A DNA stretch of 64,000 bases, from the NCBI RefSeq assembly GCF_018736145.1, contig NZ_CP059997.1, forward strand, positions 5,517,501 through 5,581,500. The letters are read 5' to 3'. Each line of letters begins with the position of its first letter. The first letter of the stretch is position 1. This DNA comes from Amycolatopsis sp. CA-230715 (lineage in GTDB: Bacteria > Actinomycetota > Actinomycetes > Mycobacteriales > Pseudonocardiaceae). Below the pieces are notes generated by a model. The model was given only the letters and a program-made list of their open reading frames with translations. It was not told where the DNA came from and made no database searches. Below, one piece after another: positions 26,417 through 35,631 of this stretch. The position numbers were made by a program, and so were the translations under genes.

Positions 26417-27736
26417 ATGTCCGTTCCCGTGGCGCGGGGCCGCTGGCCCGTCCTCGGGCACACGCCCGCGCTGTTGCGGCGGCGTTCCGGATTCACCGCG
26501 TCGCTGCGGGAAAGCGGGGAGATAGTCAAGGTCTACCTCGGCCCGATGCGGGCGTACTTCGTCACCAGCCCGGCGCTGACCCACCGCGTGCTGGTGACGA
26601 ACGGGTCCAGTTTTCGCAAGGGCGCCATGTTCGACAAGTTCCAGCCCTACCTGGGAAACGGGCTGCTCCTGTCGAACGGCGCGTTCCACCTGCGGCAGCG
26701 CAGGCTCATCCAGCCCGCGTTCCACCGCGAGCGGATCGCGCGGTACGCGGAGACGATGGTGCGGGCGGCGCGCGAGCTGACCGGGACCTGGCGGCGGGGA
26801 GAAGTCCGCGACCTCACCGCGGACATGCAGGGGCTCGCGGTCACCATCGTCGGCGAGGCCCTGTTCTCCACCGAACTGGGCAAGCGCGCGATCGCCGAGG
26901 TCCGCCGGTCCATCTTCGTGGTGATCAAGCAGGGCATGATCCGCGCGCTGTCGCCGTCCTTCGTGGAAAAGCTGCCCGTGCCGGGGAACCGGCGGTTCGA
27001 CGAAGCCATCGGCCGCATGCGGGCCATCGTGCTCGAAGTCATCGCGAGCTGGCGCGCCGACGGCACCGATCACGGCGATCTCCTCTCGATGCTGCTGCTG
27101 GCGCAGGACGAGGAAACCGGCGAGCGGATGACCGACCGGCAGACCTACGACGAGGTGCTCACGCTTCTCACCGCGGGCATCGAAACCACCGCGCTCGCGC
27201 TGGCGTGGATCTTCCACGAGATCGCGCGCCATCCCGAAGTGGAGCGGCGGCTTCGCGCCGAGATCGACGAAGTGCTCGACGGCAGGCCGCTCACCGTCGA
27301 CGACATCGGGAAGCTGACCTACACCCACCAGGTGGTCAACGAGGTGCTGCGGATGTACCCAGTGTGGATCCTGATGCGCCGCGCCACCGAGGAGGTCGAG
27401 CTCGGCGATGTCCGGCTCCCGGAGGGCGCCGAAGTGATCATCAGCCCGCACGCGCTGCACTACGACCCGGAGTCCTATGTGGACCCCGAGCGCTTCGACC
27501 CGGACCGCTGGGCGCCCGGCGGCGCGGACGAAGTGCCGAAAGGGGCCTTCATCCCGTTCGGCGGCGGCACCCGCCAGTGCATGGGGAACGTGTTCGCCCA
27601 GACCGAAATCGTCATCACCGTGGCCACCGTGCTCGCGGACTGGCGGCTGGTCCCGGTACCGGGACGGCCCGTGCGGGTGAAGTTCACCTCGGCCGCCTAC
27701 CCGTCCGAAATGCCGATGACCGTAACCGAAAGGTAG
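26417..27736 (+). CDS. Cytochrome P450
   Basis: A 439-residue soluble P450. It shows the I-helix motif AGIETT, the K-helix ExxR in NEVLRMYP and the heme loop FGGGTRQCMGN with the axial cysteine. General features resemble pentalenene-oxygenase-like actinomycete P450s, which can accept terpenoid or hydrophobic substrates. The ATG at 26417 is chosen because GGCGAGGAG lies 6 bases upstream and PVARGRWPVLGH, a typical P450 N-terminus, follows. The next gene starts 7 bases after the stop, so the two form an operon. No ferredoxin or reductase gene is adjacent. It could be a tailoring enzyme of the nearby cluster, for example on the Tyr-like residue, but distance and separate regulation leave this open. 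Confidence 0.93.
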   Translation: MSVPVARGRWPVLGHTPALLRRRSGFTASLRESGEIVKVYLGPMRAYFVTSPALTHRVLVTNGSSFRKGAMFDKFQPYLGNGLLLSNGAFHLRQRRLIQPAFHRERIARYAETMVRAARELTGTWRRGEVRDLTADMQGLAVTIVGEALFSTELGKRAIAEVRRSIFVVIKQGMIRALSPSFVEKLPVPGNRRFDEAIGRMRAIVLEVIASWRADGTDHGDLLSMLLLAQDEETGERMTDRQTYDEVLTLLTAGIETTALALAWIFHEIARHPEVERRLRAEIDEVLDGRPLTVDDIGKLTYTHQVVNEVLRMYPVWILMRRATEEVELGDVRLPEGAEVIISPHALHYDPESYVDPERFDPDRWAPGGADEVPKGAFIPFGGGTRQCMGNVFAQTEIVITVATVLADWRLVPVPGRPVRVKFTSAAYPSEMPMTVTER

Positions 27737-27743
27737 TCCTTCC

Positions 27744-28751
27744 GTGCGTTCGTTCCGCCGCTTCTCCGCGGTCGTCCTGCTCTTCCTCGGTGGTTTCCTC
27801 GTCTCCGCTGCCGGTTCCGCTTCCGCGGACACCACCTGCGAGGACCTCCGCGTCCCGGTGTCGCTGCTCGGTTTGCCGCAGACGATGTACGGGAGGCTGT
27901 GCTCGCCGCCCGGTGCGACGACGGTGCAGGTGCTGATCCCCGGCGGCACGTACAACAGTTCCTACTGGGACATCGCCTACACGCCCGACACCCGTTCGTA
28001 CCGCAAGGCGATGAACGACGCCGGGATCGCCACCCTCGCCGTCGACCGGCTCGGCACCGGGCGCAGTTCCAAGCCACTGTCCACTTTGGTCACCGCAACC
28101 GCGCAGGCGAGCGCCGCGCACGAGGTCATCAAAACCGTGCGGCCCCGGTTCGACAAGGTCGTCGTCGGCGGCCATTCCATCGGTTCCGCCATGGCCATGA
28201 TCGAAGCGGGCCTGTACCACGACGTCGACGGCGTGCTGGTCACCGACATGACGCACCGGATGAACTTCATCACCGTGCTTCCCGTGCTGGCCAACATGAT
28301 CCCGGCCCCGCTCGACCCGGTGCTCGGCTCGCGCGGCCTCGACGTCGGCTACCTGACCACGAGCCCCGGCACCCGCTACGACGCCTTCCACAAACCCGGC
28401 CCCCTGGTCCAGGGTGCCATCGACGCCGACGAGTCCACAAAGGACGTGTTCGCGGCGACCGAAGCCGTCGACACGCTCGCGCTGACCAACGTCGTCATCC
28501 CGTTCACCCAGCGCATCGACGTGCCGGTGCTGACCGTCGTCGGCGCGGGCGACACCCACTTCTGCGGCCAGCCGCTCGGCAGCGACTGCACGTCGTCCGA
28601 GACATTGCGGGCATCGGAGGCACCGTTCTTCTCGGACGCCGCGCGCCTGCAGGCCTACGTCCTGCAGGACTACGGGCATTCCATCAACTACGCCCCGAAC
28701 GCCCACGACTACGAGCAGGTCGTCACCCAGTGGACGCGAACGCTCAGCTGA
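27744..28751 (+). CDS. Secreted alpha/beta hydrolase
   Basis: A 335-residue protein starting at GTG 27744, 7 bases after the P450 stop. The first 30 residues form a Sec signal peptide: a positive start, a hydrophobic core and an AxA-type site near SASA|DTT. The mature part is an alpha/beta hydrolase with the nucleophile elbow GGHSIGS, an aspartate in VVGAGDTHFC and a histidine in YGHSINY, consistent with a Ser-Asp-His triad. It should act outside the membrane as an esterase or lipase-like enzyme on an unknown substrate. Cotranscription with the P450 suggests a shared substrate or export-stage step. Its stop overlaps the converging jetC stop region by 8 bases. Confidence 0.88.
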   Translation: MRSFRRFSAVVLLFLGGFLVSAAGSASADTTCEDLRVPVSLLGLPQTMYGRLCSPPGATTVQVLIPGGTYNSSYWDIAYTPDTRSYRKAMNDAGIATLAVDRLGTGRSSKPLSTLVTATAQASAAHEVIKTVRPRFDKVVVGGHSIGSAMAMIEAGLYHDVDGVLVTDMTHRMNFITVLPVLANMIPAPLDPVLGSRGLDVGYLTTSPGTRYDAFHKPGPLVQGAIDADESTKDVFAATEAVDTLALTNVVIPFTQRIDVPVLTVVGAGDTHFCGQPLGSDCTSSETLRASEAPFFSDAARLQAYVLQDYGHSINYAPNAHDYEQVVTQWTRTLS

Positions 28752-31700
28752 CCTCATCTCCGGCGGGCAGCAGTTCCGCGCCGTCCCAGGTGAACCGCGC
28801 GGTCGTCACCGCCTCGTCCCCGTCGGCACCGGTGATGAGCTGGTGGATGCCGATCCCGCTCAGCTCGGCGTAGACGCACCACTCGTGGTCCGAGGTCAGC
28901 ATCAGGTCGAGGTCGAGCGCGGACAGCAGCGCGAACACCTGGCCGCGGTTGGTGGTGTCCACGCCGACGAAGACCTCGTCGAGCAGGATGACGCGCGGCG
29001 CCTCCGGGGCGGCCTGGTAGTGCGCGGCGACCGCCGCGAACAGCGGGAGGTGCAGCGCGATCGCCTTTTCCCCGCCGGAGAGCGCACCGTGCAGCTTGCG
29101 GGTCAGCAACTGCCAGCCCTCGCCGTTGGCGCGGTCGACCTTGACCACGAACCGGTGCCACGCCGTGTAGTCGAAGACCTGCGCGAGCTGCTGCTCCCAG
29201 CTCGCCGCGGTGTCATCGGCCTTCGCCTGCTCGATCCGGTCGCGGAAGAACCGGTGCAACGACTCGCGATCGGCGTCGGTCAGCCGGACGGGATCCTTGA
29301 GCAGCAGGTCGCGCGCGGCCTTCGTGCCCGGTGGCAGATCGGGCGCGACCTGCCAGACCAGCCGCACCGCGACCTTGGACGCGGTGCGCACCTTCTCCAG
29401 GCGCGCGTTCATCCCGTCGACCAGTTCGGTCGCCTGCCGGATCCGCGCGGCGAGGTGCCGCCGGGTGTCGCCGGTGAGCGTCTGGTCGAACAGTTCGCGT
29501 TCCCGCTCGGTGATTTCGTGGCGGCTCTCCTCGGCTTCGGTGCGCAGGATGGTCAGCAGTTCCGCGGCGCCGACCCGGACACCGTCCACCACGGCGGTGA
29601 ACACCTGCACGTCCTCGTCGGTCTCCAGGTCGAGATCGGCACGGGAGCTGAGCGTCTCGCGGCAGGCGTGCACGGATTCGGAAAGCCGGTGGAACGCGTC
29701 GCCGAGGTTGCCCGGCGCGTGGGGAACGGCGGGCCAGGCCGCCGCGACCATCCGTGCCGCGTCGAGCGCCGCCCGGACCCCTTCGCCCGCGGTGATCGTC
29801 GCTTCGAACTTCGCCAGGTCGTCCAGGCCGCTGTCGGCGGGAAACACGCCGGTTGCCAGCTGGCGGAAGCGGTTCGCGGCGGCGTCGCGGTTCTCCGCGG
29901 CCGCGTCGTGCGCCCGCGCGTCGGCTTCGCGCTTCCCTTCGAGTTTCCCAAGTTTCCCCGACAGGTCGATTATCGCGTCACCGGTGGTGCGGCGCTCCGC
30001 GTCGAGTTCGCTTATTTTTCCCCGCAGTGCTTGGATTTCGGCGAGCACTTCGCGGTAGTCCACCCCGAACGTGCTGTCCACCGCTTCGAGCGTCGCGACG
30101 AGCTGCTGGTGTTCGCCTTCGGCCGTCGTGGCGTGTTCTGCGCGCTCCTCGGCCAGCTCCGCGGAGCGGCGGGCTTGCTCGGTCAACGCGGTCAGCGTGC
30201 GCTTGGCGGCGAGGAGCTTGCCGTGTTCGTCCAGCCAGTTTTCGGCGTTGTCCCGGAAGCGGGTGATCGCTGCCGCCAACGTCGCGAGCGCTGACCTCTC
30301 GGTGGGAACGCCGTGTTCCGCGGCGAGGCGTGTCAGCTCGTGCAGCGACCGCGTGACGAGCCGTTCCCGATCCGACACGGTCTCGGCACGTCGGCGGACC
30401 ACCGAATCGGCACTGTCCACCTCTGACTCCGATTTGGTCAGTGCCCGGGTGGCGGCGGACAGCGCGGCGTAACCGGGCCGCGCGGCGCGTTCGGCGGCCA
30501 GCACTTCACGACGGGTTCGCAGCGCGCCGAGTTCGCCTTCGAGCACGCTGATCCGCGCGCCGCATTCGGCGATCCGGCTTTCGAGTTCCCGGATCCGGCG
30601 TTCCCTCGCGCGCTGCCGAGCCGTCGCGCCGACGTAGGACGGGTGGTCCTTGTGCCAGCTCCCGGCGAGCGCGCCCATGCGCCACGAACCGTCCGAACCG
30701 ATCGCGGCGGCACCCGCGGGCAGCCGGTCACCGTAGGCTACGGCTTCCAGCAGGCGGCGTACGAGCGCGGGTTCGACCGCGCCGCCTTCTTCGGGCACGA
30801 GCACGTCGCCGAGGTTGTGTCCGTCCACTTTGCTCAGTGCGCCGACGTCGGTGAACGTGTCGTGCCCGTCGATCCGCCCGTGCGGGCTGATCCAGGCGTC
30901 CAGCAGACCGGACGACTCCAGGGCCGCCTCGATGCCGCCGTACGCGTTTTCCGGTGTGCTCGCGGCGAAATCGACCAGCCGCCACAGCGGCGCGCCGTCC
31001 ATCGTGGCGCGGTCCGCCGTGCGCGTCGGCGGCGCGGGCGGCGGGATGTCTGATTCCGTGCGGAGCCGGGTCACTTCTCCGGTCAGTTCCTCGGCATCCG
31101 CGCGCGTTTTCTCCAGGTCAGCGGTGTGCTCGGTTTCGCGTCGCGTGATGTCTTCCAGCACCGGCGCGGCGGCCGCGTCGATCACGGCGAGCAGCTCGGC
31201 TTCCGATTCGAGGTGGCCGAGCGGCTCGTCCGGATCGGCGAACACCAGCTCGCGACAGCGCGCCGCCCAGTCGGAGAGCGCCGTGCGCAACTCGTCGAGC
31301 GCGATTTCCCGATCCTTGGTCGCGGTTTCCCACCGTTGTCGTGCCTGGGAAAAGGCGGACCGCGCCTGTTCGAGTTCGTGCTCCGCTTCGCCGCGGCGCT
31401 CCACGGCTCGCTCGTGCTCGGCCACCACCCGTCCGACCGCGTTCAGCTGGTCGTTCCGGCTCGTGATCGCCGCGCGCAGCAATGCCTTGTCCCGCCCGGA
31501 TTCCGCCGCCAGCTCGGCGGCGACCTCCGCGTGCACGCTCGTCATGCCCGCCCGCGCCGCCGCCTGCCGTGCTTCGGTTTCGTGGTCGCGGACCGCTTGT
31601 TCCTGGCGATTCGCGAGCCGCTCGGCGTCGAGCCGTTGTGCTTCGTCTTCCCGCGCCGATGTCGCCTTGCGCTCGGCGTCGCTCCGCGCCTTGGCAGCCC

Positions 31701-32796
31701 TTTCCGCGGCCGTTTCGACCCGCTGACGGAGCTGGTCGAGTTGCTGACCCTTTTTGTACGCCTCGCTTTCGGTCAGGCCCGTCTTGCGCGCTTCGGCCTG
31801 TGAGAGTTCGCTTTCCAGTTCTCTTGCGCGCCGTTCTGCCTCTGCTTTCTCGGTTGCGACCCGTTCGTGTTCCGCCGCGGACTCCCGCGCGGCCTTCGCG
31901 TGCTTGTCCAGTTCACTGGTCGCAGACACAACCGCGGCCGCGCTCGCGCGGAGCACGCGCTGGGCGTAGGTCCGCTGTCGCTTGGCGAGGGTTTGGGTGG
32001 CGGCGACCTCTTCTTCCAGCGCGCTCAGCCGTTCCCGCTGGGCGTCGAGCCGCTCGAAACCCTCGGCGAGATCGGCGATTTCCTGGTGCCCCAGCGGGGG
32101 AAGCGCGCGGGAAAGCAGCGACGAGAGCAGGGCGGGGTCCAGGCGCTGTGACAGCTTCGGTTGGCGAAGCTGGAGAAGCGCGGTGATCAACGCGTCGAAC
32201 CGCTGCTCGTTCAACGTGGGGAACAGCGTGGCCCTGACCTCGGCGCGGTAGTCGCTCGCGTTGCCGTGCACGGTTCCCCGCGAACCGAGCCGTTCCTCCA
32301 GCGCGCTCCTCGTCAGCGGTTGCCCGGCGTCGTTGACCAGCGCGAGCCCGTCGAGCTTGCCGATGCGCAGGTCCGTGGTGAAGTAGTCGGGGTGCACGGT
32401 CGTGGTGTGCGTGCTCGCCTGCAACCGGGCACCGCAGGTGAACCACCGCTCTGGATCGTCGGGGAATCGGAATTCCAGCCACACGTACCCGACCCGGGTG
32501 GTTCCCGTGGCGCCCTCGCCCATCAGGTTCCAGTGCATCGTGCGTTCGCCGGTGCCGAAGGTCGAAAGCCGGTTCGCCCGCAGGCTCGCGTCGAAGAGGA
32601 AGGGCAGCAGCAGCTCCAGTGCCTTCGACTTGCCGCTTCCGTTCGGGCCGCGCAGCAGGAGGCGGCCGTCGTGGAACTCGAAGACCTCGTCGTAGTAGCG
32701 CCAGACGTTGAGGACCCCGGCGCGGGTGGGCACCCATCGCCGCGGGTGCGCCTCCGGCGTCCCGGCCGCCGGGCGGGGCAGTTCGGTCACCGTCAT
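28744..32796 (-). CDS. jetC: Wadjet type II JetC, SMC-like ATPase (TIGR02680)
   Basis: A 1,350-residue SMC/SbcC-like ATPase. The Walker A GPNGSGKSKALELLLPF sits near residue 50. Long charged coiled-coil arms fill about residues 245-1000. The C-terminal head carries the signature LSGGEK and Walker B RVILLDEVF. It matches the large subunit of the four-gene TIGR02677-02680 locus, later named Wadjet type II, in which a JetABC loop extruder senses small circular DNA and JetD cuts it. The ATG overlaps the jetB stop as ATGA. The 3' end overlaps the converging hydrolase gene by 8 bases. Assignment as the jetC of a complete system is strong because all four partners are present in one run. Confidence 0.93.
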   Translation of the reverse strand: MTVTELPRPAAGTPEAHPRRWVPTRAGVLNVWRYYDEVFEFHDGRLLLRGPNGSGKSKALELLLPFLFDASLRANRLSTFGTGERTMHWNLMGEGATGTTRVGYVWLEFRFPDDPERWFTCGARLQASTHTTTVHPDYFTTDLRIGKLDGLALVNDAGQPLTRSALEERLGSRGTVHGNASDYRAEVRATLFPTLNEQRFDALITALLQLRQPKLSQRLDPALLSSLLSRALPPLGHQEIADLAEGFERLDAQRERLSALEEEVAATQTLAKRQRTYAQRVLRASAAAVVSATSELDKHAKAARESAAEHERVATEKAEAERRARELESELSQAEARKTGLTESEAYKKGQQLDQLRQRVETAAERAAKARSDAERKATSAREDEAQRLDAERLANRQEQAVRDHETEARQAAARAGMTSVHAEVAAELAAESGRDKALLRAAITSRNDQLNAVGRVVAEHERAVERRGEAEHELEQARSAFSQARQRWETATKDREIALDELRTALSDWAARCRELVFADPDEPLGHLESEAELLAVIDAAAAPVLEDITRRETEHTADLEKTRADAEELTGEVTRLRTESDIPPPAPPTRTADRATMDGAPLWRLVDFAASTPENAYGGIEAALESSGLLDAWISPHGRIDGHDTFTDVGALSKVDGHNLGDVLVPEEGGAVEPALVRRLLEAVAYGDRLPAGAAAIGSDGSWRMGALAGSWHKDHPSYVGATARQRARERRIRELESRIAECGARISVLEGELGALRTRREVLAAERAARPGYAALSAATRALTKSESEVDSADSVVRRRAETVSDRERLVTRSLHELTRLAAEHGVPTERSALATLAAAITRFRDNAENWLDEHGKLLAAKRTLTALTEQARRSAELAEERAEHATTAEGEHQQLVATLEAVDSTFGVDYREVLAEIQALRGKISELDAERRTTGDAIIDLSGKLGKLEGKREADARAHDAAAENRDAAANRFRQLATGVFPADSGLDDLAKFEATITAGEGVRAALDAARMVAAAWPAVPHAPGNLGDAFHRLSESVHACRETLSSRADLDLETDEDVQVFTAVVDGVRVGAAELLTILRTEAEESRHEITERERELFDQTLTGDTRRHLAARIRQATELVDGMNARLEKVRTASKVAVRLVWQVAPDLPPGTKAARDLLLKDPVRLTDADRESLHRFFRDRIEQAKADDTAASWEQQLAQVFDYTAWHRFVVKVDRANGEGWQLLTRKLHGALSGGEKAIALHLPLFAAVAAHYQAAPEAPRVILLDEVFVGVDTTNRGQVFALLSALDLDLMLTSDHEWCVYAELSGIGIHQLITGADGDEAVTTARFTWDGAELLPAGDEVS

Positions 32797-34031
32797 GACG
32801 AGCCCTCCTCCGAGCTACGGGTGCCGCTCACCGCGTACCGCGCGGCGGCGGGTAACGGTCTGACGAGCCCGCCGCTCACCCGCGCCAGCCCGAACGCGAC
32901 CAGCACGCCCAGCGCGTCCGAGGTGAGCTGCGCGACGCCGTCCTCGCCGCGGTAGCTCTTGGCCCAGCGGGGAAAGCGGTCGAGCAGTTCGGTGGCGGTG
33001 ATCCGCAACTGCTCGACGGTGACTGGACCGGTCATCGAATCCAGCAGCAGGAGCGCGGCGACCTTGGCGTTGCCCGCGTCGTCGGGGAACCTGGTGTCCG
33101 TGGCGATTCCGTCGACGTCGACGAACAGCACGCCCTCCGCGCGCTCTTCCAGCACGAAACCGCCCTGCTCGGCGGCTTTGCGGAGGAGCTGGCGCCCGGT
33201 CGGCGAGGCGAGGTAGGCGCGTTCGTCGGCGGTCAGCTCGTCGAAGTAGAGCACCGGATCGTCCACCACGCGACGGAAAACCGAATGCCGGAGCCACAGG
33301 TTCCGCTGCACGTCCGAGCGGGGCGCCTGATCGCTGTGCGCGCCGGATGCCTCGCCGTAGCGACGCTCACGCGACACGGCGGCCAGCAGTTCTTCGAAGC
33401 GGAGCGCGACCTCGTCGGCGGGAACGGCGAGCTGGGACGGCCCGATCGGCGCGGCCAGCAGCCGCAGGAGGAGGGTCGCGTCGACCCGGTACAGCACCTT
33501 GGCCGAGCTGGATTCCACAAAGGACTCCGTGCTGCCGTCGACGACTTCGACCACGCCGAACGATTCCAGCAGGCGAAGGACGTCGACGAACGCCATCCGC
33601 TCGCCGCGGTGCGCGGCGTCGAACACACCGACGACCTCGTCCGCGCCGGTCGCCCTGCTGACCCTGTCCGCGAGCAGCCCGATGGTGGTGACCGGCACCG
33701 CGAGCAGCTCGGCCGCCACGACGCACAGCAGCACGTACCGCCTGCGGTCGAACGGCGCGCGCCCCGAGCGGAGCCGCCGCGCCGGCCGCCCGGGATCCGC
33801 GGCCGCGCGGACCTTCACCAGGCGCGCGTACCCGAGGCGGGGCTCGACCGTGAGCGTCCAGCCGCAGTAGTAGTCGAACCACTGCCGGATCGGTTCACGA
33901 CGGCGGCGGATCAGGTCGAACGCCTCCGGCAGGCTTCGTTCGGTGATCAACGGGGTGGCCAGGAGCTGGCGGATGCCACCGGCCACCTCTTCCCGCTCGG
34001 CCGTCACGAGCTGGTTGGCGAGCTGGCTCAT
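32793..34031 (-). CDS. jetB: Wadjet type II JetB (TIGR02678, DUF2398)
   Basis: A 412-residue protein matching the TIGR02678/DUF2398 family, with RREPIRQWFDYYCGWTL near the N-terminus and repeated winged-helix-like segments, consistent with the KITE-type subunit of an SMC complex. Although the frame stays open far upstream, the ATG at 34031 is chosen: it overlaps the jetA stop in an ATGA, and MSQLANQLVTAE is a normal family start. It should bridge JetA and the JetC heads. Coupling on both sides (ATGA with jetA and jetC) points to fixed stoichiometry. Confidence 0.9.
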   Translation of the reverse strand: MSQLANQLVTAEREEVAGGIRQLLATPLITERSLPEAFDLIRRRREPIRQWFDYYCGWTLTVEPRLGYARLVKVRAAADPGRPARRLRSGRAPFDRRRYVLLCVVAAELLAVPVTTIGLLADRVSRATGADEVVGVFDAAHRGERMAFVDVLRLLESFGVVEVVDGSTESFVESSSAKVLYRVDATLLLRLLAAPIGPSQLAVPADEVALRFEELLAAVSRERRYGEASGAHSDQAPRSDVQRNLWLRHSVFRRVVDDPVLYFDELTADERAYLASPTGRQLLRKAAEQGGFVLEERAEGVLFVDVDGIATDTRFPDDAGNAKVAALLLLDSMTGPVTVEQLRITATELLDRFPRWAKSYRGEDGVAQLTSDALGVLVAFGLARVSGGLVRPLPAAARYAVSGTRSSEEGSS

Positions 34032-35566
34032 GATCGCTCTCCGCTCGCACGCCTTCGCCGGGGCGCCCCGGCGGCGCTGATCTCGATCTCGTAGTCGGGG
34101 CCGTGGAACTGCCCCCGCGGAGTGGTCACGTGCGCGATCGCCCCGTCCCGCGGCGGCCGCAGGAGGATCTCGATCCGCCCGTCCGAGGTGGTGCCCCGGC
34201 GAAGCCCGCCGTGGCCCGGCGCGGTGCCCAGCGCCCTGCCGAGCAGGTCCAGCAGTCGTTCGAACACGGCGTGGTCCAGCTCGGCGAACCGGGAGAGGCG
34301 GATCGCTCCGCCGGTGTCGAGCATGTCCCACGCGGCCTCCAGCTCCGCTCGCTCGGCGCGCGCTTGGTCGGCCCTCGCCGCCCGGATCGCCGCGACATCG
34401 CGAACCCGTCCGGTCTTGCTGAAGCGCTCCGTTTTCCCCGCTGTCCGCAGCAACGGCGACACCTCCACTGGCGGCGCGTCCCGCCACGGCGAGGTGGAGC
34501 TCACCAGTTCCGGGTCGGGATGGGCGAGGTGCGCGTGGCGGGACGAGCTCAGCCCGAACACCGTCGACCACAGCCGGTGCAGATCGTCCTGCGCGGGAAC
34601 CACCGCGAACCAGCGCGCCAGCTCCCGGAAATCGGCCACCGCGCTGCTGGAGCGCCGCCGCGATTCGGTGATCCGGTCGAGCACCTGGAGCAGGGTGATG
34701 ATCGCCCGCCGCGCCACCAGGTGGAGCTGCTCGGACCGCGGCGGCGACCCGTCCACGGGCAGGAACCACGCCCGCAGGCCGTCCCAGCGCGCCCTGCGGT
34801 GGCCGAGCCACTCCGGGCCGGGATCGTCACCGGTGAGCCGGGGGAGATCGGCGCCGAGCAGCGCCCGCTGGTGCATCAGCCCGACCCCGTGCGCCTCGAC
34901 CTGGCGTATCCGCTCCGCGATGGCGTGCGTGCGGTGTTCCAGATCGGTCAGGAACTCCTGGAGGTAGGCGACGGTGGACGCCTTGACCTCGTGGAAGGTG
35001 GTCAGGTTCGCGCCGTCCGCCCTGAGCAGCCGCTGCAATTCGCCGTTGAACTGCTTTGTGTTGCCGCGCAAGGCTTCCAGGTGGCCTTCCAGCTCGGTCA
35101 GCGCGCTGAAGACGCGCCGATCGGTGCCGCCGTCCAGCTCCCGGACGAGATCACCGAGCCGGTCGGAGATCGCGTCGAGCACGGCCGTCTGCAGCGCGCC
35201 GGTGGAGGCGAGCACTCCCATCGCGTGCACGACCCCCGCGAACGCGGCTTCGCCTTGGCGGGTAAGGGAATACTGCAGGTTGCGCCGTTCGTATTCGCTC
35301 GCCGTCCGGTAGTTCTCGGAATGGTTCTGCGTGACGTCGACGAGGTTCCAGTCGCGCAGGCTTTCCAGCGCCGACACCAGATCCTCGTCCTCGATCGCGT
35401 CGAGCCAGCCGACCGACCGGAGCCGCGCGCGGACGTCGTCGAGGCCCAGCGCCGTTTCCAGCCGCTCGTTGGCCTCGCCGAAGGCGTGCAGGACCGAAAC
35501 ATACAGCCCGGCCCGGTCTCCGCTGGTGAAGCGGAACATCTCGGGCGGGACACGGATCGGGCCCAT
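34028..35566 (-). CDS. jetA: Wadjet type II JetA, kleisin-like subunit (TIGR02677, DUF2397)
   Basis: A 512-residue protein matching the TIGR02677/DUF2397 family: an N-terminal winged-helix-like part (MFRFTSGDRAGLYVSVLHAF), a helical middle with an NTKQFN segment, and a C-terminal winged helix that typically contacts the SMC head. The ATG at 35566 is preceded by GGGGAGG at suitable spacing, while the upstream in-frame extension lacks family character. In Wadjet the kleisin closes the SMC ring. It lies 65 bases downstream of jetD and overlaps jetB by 4 bases. Confidence 0.9.
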   Translation of the reverse strand: MGPIRVPPEMFRFTSGDRAGLYVSVLHAFGEANERLETALGLDDVRARLRSVGWLDAIEDEDLVSALESLRDWNLVDVTQNHSENYRTASEYERRNLQYSLTRQGEAAFAGVVHAMGVLASTGALQTAVLDAISDRLGDLVRELDGGTDRRVFSALTELEGHLEALRGNTKQFNGELQRLLRADGANLTTFHEVKASTVAYLQEFLTDLEHRTHAIAERIRQVEAHGVGLMHQRALLGADLPRLTGDDPGPEWLGHRRARWDGLRAWFLPVDGSPPRSEQLHLVARRAIITLLQVLDRITESRRRSSSAVADFRELARWFAVVPAQDDLHRLWSTVFGLSSSRHAHLAHPDPELVSSTSPWRDAPPVEVSPLLRTAGKTERFSKTGRVRDVAAIRAARADQARAERAELEAAWDMLDTGGAIRLSRFAELDHAVFERLLDLLGRALGTAPGHGGLRRGTTSDGRIEILLRPPRDGAIAHVTTPRGQFHGPDYEIEISAAGAPRRRRASGERS

Positions 35567-35631
35567 GCTGCCTCCCCGCACACGGGTTCGTGTGGTCGAA
35601 GCCCACGGTAGGCGATGCCCCCGACAGTTCC

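Noticed and set aside
28843..30294. A 483-codon plus-strand frame inside jetC
   Set aside because: It is a shadow of the coiled-coil coding region; the minus-strand protein has the Walker and signature motifs.
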